DNA from: Aureococcus anophagefferens
Lineage: Eukaryota > Sar > Pelagophyceae > Pelagomonadales > Pelagomonadaceae
NCBI RefSeq assembly: GCF_000186865.1
Contig: NW_008705566.1
Location: 549,807-613,806 of the forward strand
Length of the DNA stretch: 64,000 nt
Reading direction: 5' to 3'
The notes beneath the pieces are model-generated. The model made no database searches and was not told the DNA's origin. It saw only the letters and a program-made list of their open reading frames with translations. A program made the position numbers and the translations under genes. Positions 1 through 8,275 of this stretch are shown here, piece by piece. Positions within the stretch are counted from its first letter, which is position 1, and the number at the start of each line of letters is the position of its first letter.

Positions 1-45
1 TCGTGCCGTGAGTGCAGACACACCGAGGGCTGCTTCTCATCTGCG

Positions 46-921
46 ATGCTCTCGATGGCCAAGCTCCTCCCGCTCCTCGCGGCTTCGGCCTCGTCGTCGT
101 CGTCCGTCGAGGTCGCCTTCTTCGGCGAGGCCCTGTGACCCGGGTGCCAGGCCTTCGTGCAGGGTCCCATGAAGGACCTCATGATGGCCGAGGGCATCGA
201 CGACGTGCTCGACTTCTCGCTCGTGCCCTGGGGCAACGCCTACGTCGCCTCGGCGACCTGCCCGACGACGTCGACGGAGGAGGGCTACGCGCTCTACAAC
301 GTCACGGCCCGCGAGTGCTGGAACGACAGGTGCGGCTCCGAGGGCTTCGACTGCTTCGCCGGCGAGTTCATCTACCAGCACTCGCCGTCCGAGGGCCTCG
401 CGGACCTCGTCGAGGCCTGCGCCGTCGACGCCTACCCGGAGCGCGCGAACTGGTGGCCCTTCGTCTACTGCTTCGAGGGCCTGAAGCTCAACTACTGCCC
501 CTGCGGCGAGGCCTGCGACCTCGACGACTGCGACCTGCACTACACGGGCGCGCCGCAGATCTACCTCAAGGACTACGCGCCCAGCGGCACGGAGGACGTG
601 CCCTACAACAAGAGCGCCGCCGACGCCTACATCGCCGACGCGGGCCGCCGGTGCGCGGGCACCGTGGGCCTCGACTGGGCGCCCGTCGCGAGCTGCGCGC
701 TCGCGGACGCCGCGGACCCGACGTCCTGGCCGGGGGCGCGCGGCCTCGCGCTCGAGAAGGCCGCGGCCGAGAAGACGGCGGACCTCCAGCCCGAGCACGG
801 CGGCGTGCCCTGGGTCGTCGTCGACGGGACGCCGCTGAGCAACACGACGGCGCTCCTCGCGACCGTCTGCGCGGCGGCCGAGGCCAAGGGCCTGCCCGCG
901 CCGGCGGGCTGCGCCAACTAG
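46..921 (+). CDS. GILT-like thiol reductase, candidate selenoprotein (in-frame TGA read as Sec)
   Basis: Resembles gamma-interferon-inducible lysosomal thiol reductase (GILT), which reduces disulfides in the endolysosomal or secretory lumen. The frame runs from ATG 46 (signal-peptide-like MLSMAKLLPLLAASASS) to TAG 919-921, 291 residues, interrupted only by TGA at 136-138. That TGA sits exactly where GILT proteins have the first cysteine of the CxxC centre: FFGEAL-TGA-PGC. Downstream GILT hallmarks are LVPWGNA, a CGSEGFDC block in place of CQHGxxEC, PFVYCFEG and VPWVVVDG. A perfect 13-bp stem with an AA-starting loop lies 40 bases after the stop and looks SECIS-like. A UxxC redox centre is inferred from these. 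The alternative is a TGC-to-TGA sequencing error or a pseudogene, but the rest of the frame is intact. An ATG at 55 is also possible, and the true 5' end may lie outside the window. Confidence 0.75.
136..138 (+). other. Candidate selenocysteine codon (TGA)
   Basis: In-frame TGA at the first position of the GILT CxxC motif (TGA-Pro-Gly-Cys). Codons on both sides are conserved GILT sequence in the same frame, so a recoded TGA is more likely than a true stop. Confidence 0.65.
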
Positions 922-945
922 GCGCCGGGGTGCGCGCGTGGCGCC

Positions 946-1012
946 CTCGCGCGCGCGCCGTGACGGCGCCGCGCCCGAAGCCTCGGGCGCGGCGCCCGAC
1001 TCGCGCCGCGAG
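946..1012 (+). promoter_or_regulatory. SECIS-like hairpin in the 3' UTR
   Basis: A 13-bp perfect stem pairs 965-977 (GGCGCCGCGCCCG) with 984-996 around a 6-base loop that begins AA (978-979). GTGA precedes the stem (TGA 961-963) and CGA follows it (997-999). A lower helix pairs CTCGCG (946-951) with CGCGAG (1007-1012). This is the eukaryotic SECIS layout: a UGA/GA core, a helix of about 13 bp and an apical AA, with 14 nt from TGA to AA. Deviations: the 3' core reads CGAC rather than the usual KGAW, and high GC makes chance stems common. The position just after the GILT stop codon supports it. Confidence 0.5.
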
Positions 1013-1109
1013 CGGCGAAACCCGCGCGCTTTCCCGCATTGGCCTCTATGCGCCGGTTGGCGAGATCAAAGAACACACAGGTTATGTACATCGCGGCCGC
1101 GCCACATCT

Positions 1110-1856
1110 CTAGTAGTCGTCGCCGTCGTCCGAGTCCTCCGAGTCGTCGGGCGGCCGGGCCGCGCCGGGCTTCGCCCCGAGTCGCCCCCGCGCGTAGTCC
1201 GGCGCCGAGAGGAGCGACTCCTCGTCGCTGTCCGCGTCGGGCAGCGCTTTGTCTCGAAACGCGTCCTTGACCGCCGCGAGCGCGAAGCGCAGCGTCTCGA
1301 CGCACTCGTCCGTGCACCGGCCGCCTGCGCCGACGAGCCCGCGGGCCCGGAGCTTCTCGCCTCGATCCCAACTCTCGTCGTCGCCGCCGCCGTCGTCGTC
1401 CTCTTCGTCGTCCTCCTCTTCGCCGTTCGCGTCGCGCGGCGCCGGGCGAACCGGGGTTTTGACGTAGTACTCGCCGTCGTCGTCCAGCGCGCCGACCACG
1501 CCGCCCAGCACCGTCTCGAGCCCGTCGCTGTAGAGGTTCTGGCAGAGGCCGTAGAGCGCCTGCCAGCGCCGCTCCGGTTCCAAGCCGGCGATGCCCGAAA
1601 CCTGCTCGACGACCTGGTCGACGACGACCGCGGGGACGCCGCAGGCCGCGGCCCAGAGGGCCAGCTGCTCGGCGCCCGCCGGCCCGGCGTCCCTGGTTCG
1701 GACGGCGACGACGTCCGCAATCGCCGAAATCCCCCGCATCGCTTTGACCCACGCGCGCGCGTCGGGACGCGGCGGCGCGGCAGCCTCCGGAGCGGCCGCC
1801 GGCGCCGGCGCGGGCGCCGCGGAGAGCGGCGCCGCGGCGGCCTCCGGAGCGGCCAT
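1110..1856 (-). CDS. Hypothetical acidic protein
   Basis: 248-residue single-exon frame not recognised as a known family. The N-terminus is Ala/Pro-rich low complexity (about 1-30). The middle (about 35-120) is an ordered-looking helical segment with WVKAMRGIS and RRWQALYGLCQNLY. A Glu/Asp run follows (EEEDDEEDDD), then a second helical patch around CVETLRFALAAVKDAF. The C-terminus is acidic and ends DSEDSDDGDDY. It converges with the GILT gene, whose stop is 190 bp away. Function unknown; the start is the first ATG of the frame. Confidence 0.6.
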   Translation of the reverse strand: MAAPEAAAAPLSAAPAPAPAAAPEAAAPPRPDARAWVKAMRGISAIADVVAVRTRDAGPAGAEQLALWAAACGVPAVVVDQVVEQVSGIAGLEPERRWQALYGLCQNLYSDGLETVLGGVVGALDDDGEYYVKTPVRPAPRDANGEEEDDEEDDDGGGDDESWDRGEKLRARGLVGAGGRCTDECVETLRFALAAVKDAFRDKALPDADSDEESLLSAPDYARGRLGAKPGAARPPDDSEDSDDGDDY

Positions 1857-2248
1857 GAGAGGCTTTGGCGGAGTTGATGCGACCTCGCCTCCTCGTCAGA
1901 GTTCAGCGGGAAAAGTCCGCCTGGATGCTGCCATGCGCGCTCTACATTTGCTGCCTGTTTCACATCAAGAATCGCTGTTTCCCCAACCTTGCAGCTTCTG
2001 GATTGCGGTCGAGCTGCGGTCCAACGCGCGCCCAAACACACGGCAATTTTTCCGTGTCGTGGGACGGCCGGGTAAAAAAAAAGAAGGAAAAAAAAAGAAA
2101 AAAATGAGGCGCCGAAGGCGCCGAAGGCGCCGACAGGCGCCGACAGGCGCCGGGGCGCGCGAGGCGCGCGACGGCGCGCCCCACGCGGACTTTCCCCGTC
2201 GTTAGGACCCGGGTATTTATCCAAGAGACGACGTTCCAAAGCCGCGTG
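1857..2248. other. Intergenic region with A-rich tract and GGCGCC microsatellite
   Basis: Lies between the start of the acidic-protein gene and the 3' end of the transposase-like gene. It holds an A/G-rich tract (about 2072-2105) followed by a short tandem array of GGCGCC cores separated by GAA or GACA (about 2107-2152). No gene is seen. Confidence 0.6.
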
Positions 2249-5200
2249 CTAGCTCGCGTCCGCGGCCCCGCGCGCCTTCCTCCGGCGCGCGGTGCGGTTT
2301 TTGTTGTCCCTCTGGCGGAAGTCGGGGTCTTCGCGTTGCTTCCTCTTGTTGTCCCGCTTCCGCTTCCTTTTCTTGGCGCTCTGCGTGAGGTCCGCGGCGG
2401 GCGGCGACTGCGGCGCGGCGACGGGCGACGGCGGGGCGGCGGGCGACGGCGGGGCGAAGGGCGGGGCGGCGGGCGACGGCGGGGCGAGGGGCGGGGCGAC
2501 AGGCGACGGCGAGGCGGCGGGCGGGGGCGGGGCGATGATGACAGGGCCGGCGAGTGGAGCCGCTTCGGCGCCCGGAAGTTCGTAGCGGCCGGTCGACAGA
2601 TTTGGCGGAAGAAATCGGAGGTCCGCGGCCTGGGGCGTCGGCGCGCCTCGATGGTGCCGAAGCTCCTGCTGGAAGTCCAAGAACCCCGCGTCTCGGAGTT
2701 CCCCGAAGGTCGCCTCCTCGGCGGCGAAGCCCTCCGCGAGACCGCGGGCCGTGTCGTCGAGCAGAAGAAGCCCGTCGCGGAGCGCCGCGCGCGACATCTC
2801 GACCGGGTCCGTCAGGAGCTTCGGGTCCGCGGCGAGGCGCCGGATGTCGTCCGCGGTTCGCCGGAGGCGCAGGGGCGGGCCGCCGAGCACGTCGCCGAGC
2901 CACTCGGACTCGGAGCGGCGAGTGCTCGGCGGCGACGTTCGCGCGGCGCCGGCGCGCGGCGCCTGCGGGGTCGTCGCCGCGGGCGTGGGGGCGTTGAACA
3001 TCCCGGGGGCGATCGCTGCGGCGCGGCGCCTGATGACCTGGGTGTTGTAGTGGATGCCGTGGTAGAGCACGGGCTTCGTGTAGGGCGTCCGCCGCCAGCC
3101 GGGCCGCGGCGACGCGGCCATGACGCCGCGCTCCACGAGGCCCTCGACCTGCGCCGCCAACTTGTCCTCGAGGAACACGTCGTAGTGGCGGAAGCGGTGG
3201 GGCAGCGCGCCGCGCTGCTTGAGGGCGCGGATGATCCACCGGAAGTCGAACTCGTTCATCACGACGTCGTGCCAGCGCGGCCCCGCCTTCAAGGAGCTCG
3301 CCTTGCGCGTTTCCCTCAGGTGGAGGTGGTAGCCCTCGAGCGGGGACGACGTGCGGAGGCAGCGGTAGACGACGAAGCCCGTCGCGAGCTTCTTCTTGGG
3401 CACGTAGAGCTCGACGTCCGGGTGGTCCGACAGGTAGCCCTTGCGCACGTAGCGCATCTCGTTGTCGAACCGCTTCTTGTGGCCCGCGCGGAAGAAGGCC
3501 TGGCCCGTCTCGGCGTCCTTCAGGCCCTTGAAGAAGTCGTAGACCTTGGTGAGGTCGCGCTCGAGCACGTCGGGCTCGGGGATGAACCGTCGAACCATTC
3601 GTCGCACGTACCGCCGCGGGATCTTCTTGATCTGGTCCTCGGCCATGCCGCGGCGCCGCAGGTGCGCGTTGAGGCGGTTCAACTCGCCTTCCTTGATCTT
3701 GTACACCGCGTCCGAGGTCGCAGTGCAAAAGTACTTGTAGAGGGTCGAGTTCTTGGACACGGCGAGCAAAAACCAGTTCGCCATCCAGTGGCGAGGGTCG
3801 TACTTGATGCGTAGCCCTCGGAGCCGGCGGAGCCGTTGGCGAAGCTGCTCCTCCGCGGGCGCGCCGTCGGCCGGTTCGAGCGTCGCGGCGGGCGTCGCGG
3901 ACGAGCGCCCGCGCCGTGAGATCACGAGGTGCCGGTCGACGCACTCGTCGCCGACGCTCTCGCTGTTGAGGCCCAGGTCGCGAGCGAGCTCGTGGATGTC
4001 GCGCCGGACGCTCTTGTCGAGGAACGTCGGGAGCTCCAGCGACTCCGCGACGTTCGAGCCCTCGTACTCGACGACGAGCTTCGTCGCCGCGGCGAGCACG
4101 GAGTCGGGCGGCGCCTCCTGCTCGACGTCGTCGTTGGGCAGGTCGCCGACGTCGTCCGCGTCGTCGTCCGCGCCGTCGTCCTCGCCGTCGTCCGCGCCGT
4201 CGTCCGCCGCGCCGTCGTCCCCGCCGTCGAGCTCCGCGGCGCCGTCGGCGAGGACACGACCCTCGGCGTCGCCATCTAGCTCGGCGTCGCCGTCCGCTTC
4301 GGCATCGCCGTCGTCCTGGGCCGCGGCTCGGTCGCGCGGCGCGACCCAAACCCAGCCCCGGAGCTTCGGGTCCAAGAGCGCCGCGTGGACCATGAACGTC
4401 GCGGCGGCGTCGTTCGCCGCGTACTGCTGCGCGTCCTGGTCCAGCGGCCACTCGTCCCATCGCCCGTAGCGGCCGCCGCCGCCGAGCTCCTTGTCGAGCG
4501 TCCGGTTGAGGAGCTCCATCACCAAGTCCGCGAGGGACCAGCGGCGCTTCTGGCTCTTCAGCGTGTCGTTCGCAAGGTCGGAGAGCTCGATGATCTCGCC
4601 CTTGACCTCCACGCCCTCGTACTGCTTCGTCAGGCGCGTGATGTCGCCCTGGAAGTTGACGCCGATCTTCTCGATGCCCTCGTTCCGGAGGATGGCCGCG
4701 AGCCCCGCGGGGACCGAGTCCTTGACGCGCCAGAGGTACACGGTGTCCTTGACGCCGATCTGGACGAGACTCACGTCGGACAGCGGCTGCGCGCGCCACT
4801 CCATGTCGACCGCGACGCGGCGGACGTCGCGGAGAGCCGCGAGCGCCCGCGCGTCGCCCGCCGCGTCGTCGATGCAGACCACGGGCCCGGACCAGGAGAA
4901 CTTCTCCGGCGCCGACGTGTCCTTGAGCGAGTCGAAGCGCCGCAGGACGCCGCCGGCGTCCCTCGCCGGGTTGTCGAGGAAGCAGAGCTTCGGCGGCGCG
5001 CGGCCGTCGACGAGGAGCGTGCCGTAGCAGTTCGCGGCGGCGACGAAGGCATCGTCGTCCATCGAGGTCGTGGCCGTGGACAGCGCAATCATCGGCGCGC
5101 CCAGCTCGTTCGACCAGACCGTGAGCCGGTTCTTCGAGACCTTCTCCTGGGCGACCTTCTGGCCCTTTAGGGTCTTGAGCGTGTGGTCGATGGCGATGAT

Positions 5201-6586
5201 CGCGCCGCCGACCTTCTTCTCGCGGAAGCTGAACTGGGAGTGGCACACCGCTTCCGACGCGTCGACCACGAAGCGCCGGACGAGCTTGTGGCCCGGCGAG
5301 CACGTCTGGAACTTCATGACCTCGTCGACGAAGTTGCCCAGGTTCGCGCGGTTCAGCGCGGTCGCGAGCGTGTGCTGGCCCGGCGCCGTGGCGTCGGAGA
5401 TGGCGCCCGTCGCGTTGAGCAGGCTCCGCGTGAGCGCCAGGTCCTTCGTCTCGGCGAGCAGGTTCGAGATGTTGTTCGGGTTCATGCCCGAGTTGACGAG
5501 CGGCCTCACGATATCGGCGAGCGTGCGCGTCATGGCGGTTCTCCTGGTGGTGATGACGAAGTCTTGCTTGGCCATGAAGCCGGGGTACTTCTCCTCGTAC
5601 AGCCGCACGGACTCGACGCTGTAGGACTCGAACTTGTAGCGGTAGCCCTTCATGAAGACCTTCATGAACTCCTTGTCCTCCTTCTTCTCCTCGGGCGCCC
5701 TCGACCGGCGCGCGTTGCACTTGCGCTCGCACGTCTTGCACTTGAGCGTGGGGCCCATCACCCAGTCATCCTTGGAGATGCCGACGACCCTCCGGCCGTC
5801 GTGGTTCCACCCGTCGGACACGATCGTGCTGTTCCAGCCGCAGCCGTAGCAGCAGGGCGGCTTCGGCTTGCCGTCGGTGAGGTGGGGGGCGAAGATGTGG
5901 ATCTTCATCGCGCCCAGGAACGTCGGCTCGAGGTCGGGGTCCGGGGGCTCGAACGTGGCGCGGCGCCGCTGGGCGAGCACGTTCGACGGGCCGCTGGACG
6001 TGCCCTTCACGTCCTTCTTGACCTTATCGATCCAGAGCCTCTGGCCGAGCGGGATCTTGTAGTAGGTCGGGTTCTCCGTCACGATCTCCTCGTCCTCGTC
6101 CTCGGCGCCGTCGTCCGAGTCCTCGTCCGCGGCGTTGGCCGGCAGCGCGCCCGACATAATCCGCGGCGCCGCGACGCGCGCGGCCTTCGCCGTCGTGCCC
6201 ACGGGCGGCCGCGCCGGCGCAGCGTGGTGCTCCGCGTCCTGCGCTACTGCGCGCGCCAGCGCCGGCCCCTCGAGCACGCGCTTCTTCTTGCGGAGACCCG
6301 CGTTGGCCGCGGGCAACTTGCCCTCCTGCAGCTCCTTGAGCTGGCCCTCGAGCATCCGTTTCTTTTTCGAGTGCTCCTTCCCCGGGTTGCCGGACCCCTT
6401 GCCCTTCCTCGAGTCCTTCATCTTTTTCAGCTCGGCCTCCACCTCGCTCATTTTCGCCTTGATCTTCGCCTCGTGCTGCGCGGCCTCTTCGAGCGCGACG
6501 CGATGCGCGCGCAGTGGATCATCTTGCCCGTCGACGTCGATGTCGTGCTCCAAGAGCGCAGCGTCGTCGAAGTCGCCGGGAATCAT
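2249..6586 (-). CDS. DDE-transposase-like protein with nested DEDDy 3'-5' exonuclease domain
   Basis: 1445 residues from the ATG at 6586. In order: a coiled-coil, Lys-rich N-terminus; a zinc-ribbon-like region near 230-280 with paired CxxC motifs (CCYGCGW, CKTC); a possible RNase-H-fold transposase core with D467 (AIDHTLKTL), D538 (CFLDNPARD) and, far downstream, E1084 (SSPLEGYHLHLRE). Between the second D and the E sits a WRN/RNase-D-type exonuclease: D594 and E596 (VDMEW), D648 (NFQGDITRL), and Y722 with D726 (YAANDAA), a complete DEDDy set. Then come an Asp-rich linker, DPRHWMANW, Pro-rich repeats and a basic tail. Assignment of the DDE triad is inference; the exonuclease is clear. A longer frame reaches 6877 but would overlap the divergent gene at 6810, so the ATG at 6586 is preferred. 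No terminal inverted repeats were recognised around it, so it may be a domesticated or decayed element. Confidence 0.7.
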   Translation of the reverse strand: MIPGDFDDAALLEHDIDVDGQDDPLRAHRVALEEAAQHEAKIKAKMSEVEAELKKMKDSRKGKGSGNPGKEHSKKKRMLEGQLKELQEGKLPAANAGLRKKKRVLEGPALARAVAQDAEHHAAPARPPVGTTAKAARVAAPRIMSGALPANAADEDSDDGAEDEDEEIVTENPTYYKIPLGQRLWIDKVKKDVKGTSSGPSNVLAQRRRATFEPPDPDLEPTFLGAMKIHIFAPHLTDGKPKPPCCYGCGWNSTIVSDGWNHDGRRVVGISKDDWVMGPTLKCKTCERKCNARRSRAPEEKKEDKEFMKVFMKGYRYKFESYSVESVRLYEEKYPGFMAKQDFVITTRRTAMTRTLADIVRPLVNSGMNPNNISNLLAETKDLALTRSLLNATGAISDATAPGQHTLATALNRANLGNFVDEVMKFQTCSPGHKLVRRFVVDASEAVCHSQFSFREKKVGGAIIAIDHTLKTLKGQKVAQEKVSKNRLTVWSNELGAPMIALSTATTSMDDDAFVAAANCYGTLLVDGRAPPKLCFLDNPARDAGGVLRRFDSLKDTSAPEKFSWSGPVVCIDDAAGDARALAALRDVRRVAVDMEWRAQPLSDVSLVQIGVKDTVYLWRVKDSVPAGLAAILRNEGIEKIGVNFQGDITRLTKQYEGVEVKGEIIELSDLANDTLKSQKRRWSLADLVMELLNRTLDKELGGGGRYGRWDEWPLDQDAQQYAANDAAATFMVHAALLDPKLRGWVWVAPRDRAAAQDDGDAEADGDAELDGDAEGRVLADGAAELDGGDDGAADDGADDGEDDGADDDADDVGDLPNDDVEQEAPPDSVLAAATKLVVEYEGSNVAESLELPTFLDKSVRRDIHELARDLGLNSESVGDECVDRHLVISRRGRSSATPAATLEPADGAPAEEQLRQRLRRLRGLRIKYDPRHWMANWFLLAVSKNSTLYKYFCTATSDAVYKIKEGELNRLNAHLRRRGMAEDQIKKIPRRYVRRMVRRFIPEPDVLERDLTKVYDFFKGLKDAETGQAFFRAGHKKRFDNEMRYVRKGYLSDHPDVELYVPKKKLATGFVVYRCLRTSSPLEGYHLHLRETRKASSLKAGPRWHDVVMNEFDFRWIIRALKQRGALPHRFRHYDVFLEDKLAAQVEGLVERGVMAASPRPGWRRTPYTKPVLYHGIHYNTQVIRRRAAAIAPGMFNAPTPAATTPQAPRAGAARTSPPSTRRSESEWLGDVLGGPPLRLRRTADDIRRLAADPKLLTDPVEMSRAALRDGLLLLDDTARGLAEGFAAEEATFGELRDAGFLDFQQELRHHRGAPTPQAADLRFLPPNLSTGRYELPGAEAAPLAGPVIIAPPPPAASPSPVAPPLAPPSPAAPPFAPPSPAAPPSPVAAPQSPPAADLTQSAKKRKRKRDNKRKQREDPDFRQRDNKNRTARRRKARGAADAS

Positions 6587-6713
6587 GGCGGGCCGCGGCC
6601 TTGGAGATGGAGAACGCGGTGAAATAGGCGCTGAAGACGAGGTCCGTCGCCTGGTTTGACGCTCTCGGGCAGCCACTCCTTTAACGAAAAGCGCTTGCCT
6701 TTTTGCTTGAAGT

Positions 6714-6737
6714 GTCCGTCGCCGCGCGGCGACGGAC
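6714..6737. repeat. 24-bp perfect palindrome between divergent genes
   Basis: GTCCGTCGCCGC is followed directly by its reverse complement. It lies in the 223-bp space between the divergent starts at 6586 (minus) and 6810 (plus). It could be a shared regulatory site or a chance GC-rich palindrome. Confidence 0.5.
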
Positions 6738-6809
6738 CGTCCCGCGGCAGGGAAATACCGCCTCTCCCGCAACAGCGCGGTCGCAGGCACCGCGTGTTCA
6801 TAAAAGCAC

Positions 6810-7541
6810 ATGACGAAGATGCGGCTGCTGCCGCTGGTGAGCGCCGTCGCATGCGTCCGCGGCTTCCTGCCGCCCACCGCGCGCTGCGCGCCGCCGGCGC
6901 TGCGCGCCGACGCGAACGACTACGAACGAGTCCAGCAAAAGGAGGAGGCCGACATGCTCGCCGACTGGGAGGCGCGCCAGGCGCGGCGCGACGGCGGGGC
7001 GCGCGCCGCGGACGTCGCGTCTTCGTTCGCCGAGAACGTCCGGGCGAACGTCGCCGGGGGCTCCACGGCCCCGAGCCTGCTGTTCGTCGCGGGCCAGGCC
7101 GTCCTCCTGCTATGCCTCGCGGCCGGCGGCGTGCCGCTCGTCGGCGGGCCCATCCAGGCCGTCGCGGGGCCGGGCCTCGTCGTCGCCGGGGCGGGCTTCA
7201 TCGGCGCCGGCCTGCTGGAGCTGGGGCCGGCGAACCTGACGCCCTTCGCGACGCCCGTCGCGGGGAACGAGCTCAAGACGAACGGCGTCTTCGCCCTGAG
7301 CCGCCACCCCATCTACGCGGGCCTCGTCGTCGCGAGCGCGGGCTTCTCCGTGGCGACGGTGTCGTTCCAGCGCGCGCTCGTCACGGGCATGCTCTTCCTC
7401 CTGCTCGACTCCAAGTCCGAGTACGAGGAGAAGAAGCTCCGCGAGGTCCACCCGGCCTACCGCGCCTACGCCCAGACGACGCCCAAGTTCTTCCCGCGGC
7501 TCTTCGACTTCGACGACGACGACGACGACGCGGCCGCGTGA
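6810..7541 (+). CDS. Plastid-targeted isoprenylcysteine/PEMT-type membrane methyltransferase
   Basis: 243 residues. The C-terminal half carries the ICMT/phospholipid-methyltransferase signature: GVFALSRHPIYAGL after two hydrophobic segments, then SEYEEKKLREVHPAYRAYAQTTPKFFPR. These motifs bind SAM and form the membrane-embedded active site. The N-terminus is a signal peptide ending in VRGFLPP, an ASAFAP-like motif, so plastid import is likely. An acidic DFDDDDDD tail ends the protein. ATG 6810 is used; an in-frame Met three codons on (MRLLPL) is an equally good start. The substrate cannot be told from sequence. Confidence 0.8.
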   Translation: MTKMRLLPLVSAVACVRGFLPPTARCAPPALRADANDYERVQQKEEADMLADWEARQARRDGGARAADVASSFAENVRANVAGGSTAPSLLFVAGQAVLLLCLAAGGVPLVGGPIQAVAGPGLVVAGAGFIGAGLLELGPANLTPFATPVAGNELKTNGVFALSRHPIYAGLVVASAGFSVATVSFQRALVTGMLFLLLDSKSEYEEKKLREVHPAYRAYAQTTPKFFPRLFDFDDDDDDAAA

Positions 7542-7577
7542 GCACGTAACAGGTCCCCGTGTTTCAGGACCTCCGTC

Positions 7578-7943
7578 TTAGAAGAGCACGCTCCGCCGCG
7601 GCTCCTTGCGCCGCTTCCCCGGCGCGGGCGAGGCCCGCTCCGCGGACGCGGCGGGCGAGAGCGGCGCGACGGGCGGCGCCGCGGGGACGGCGAGGGCCTC
7701 GTTGATGCGGCGGTGGAGCTCCGCGTTCTGCGCGACGAGGTGGTCGACCTCGAGCGGCGGCGCGGCGTCGACCGCCGCCGGCGCCTCCGGCGCCTCGCCC
7801 GCGAGCAGCGCGCGGAGGGCCTCCGCCTCGCGCTCGAGGGCCTCGACGAGCGCCGTGCGGTCCTCGAGCGCTTGCGACAGGTCGTCGTTGAGCGTGTTGT
7901 TGTAGGCGTTGAGCTGGTCGTTGCTCGCGCGGCGCAGGGCCAT
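7578..7943 (-). CDS. Small coiled-coil protein, hypothetical
   Basis: 121 residues. Positions about 8-55 form a heptad-like coiled coil (LSQALEDRTALVEALEREAEALRALL), followed by a second short helix (VDHLVAQNAELHRRINEAL), a Pro/Ala linker and a basic C-terminus ending KEPRRSVLF. It converges with the methyltransferase gene. No family recognised. Confidence 0.55.
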   Translation of the reverse strand: MALRRASNDQLNAYNNTLNDDLSQALEDRTALVEALEREAEALRALLAGEAPEAPAAVDAAPPLEVDHLVAQNAELHRRINEALAVPAAPPVAPLSPAASAERASPAPGKRRKEPRRSVLF

Positions 7944-8275
7944 CGTCTTTTCTGGTGTTTCGGATGTCCGCCGCGCGGCGCGGGCGGTCGCGGATCTTTT
8001 CGGTGGGTTTCTTTGCCCGGATCGCTCCGTGCGGCGCGGGCTGTCGCGGACCGGTCACTGCACCCACGCGCTTGCGCGCGACGCTGCCCACTGTTGCGGG
8101 CTGCCGGCCGATGTTTGCCGAGTGTTTTGCCGGCATCGTCAGTTCATCGTCGCAAGATGCCGAATGATGCCGCCGCTCTGGTCCACAAAAAAAGGGGGCA
8201 TGGCGCGCAGAAGATGAGGCTGGTGCCGCGCCATCCATCGCGATAGCTAGGTAACGCACGACCTGTGACGCAGCC
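7944..8275. promoter_or_regulatory. Divergent intergenic region with a duplicated GC-rich motif
   Basis: Region between divergent starts at 7943 (minus) and 8276 (plus). The motif GCGGCGCGGGC(G/T)GTCGCGGA occurs twice about 60 bp apart (near 7974 and 8034). No gene is seen; a promoter role is inferred from position only. Confidence 0.35.

Noticed and set aside
12..1877. 621-residue Arg-rich open frame on the plus strand
   Set aside because: Shadow frame over the GILT gene and the opposite acidic gene; composition is typical of GC-rich antisense frames and lacks domain character.
2100..2160. GGCGCC array considered as a CRISPR-like or satellite repeat
   Set aside because: Units are only 9-10 bp with no regular spacers; it is a microsatellite in a eukaryotic intergenic region.
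2217..5741. 1174-residue minus-strand frame
   Set aside because: It overlaps the transposase/exonuclease gene in another frame and is made of Arg/Gly/Pro-rich shadow sequence; the real frame has intact catalytic motifs.
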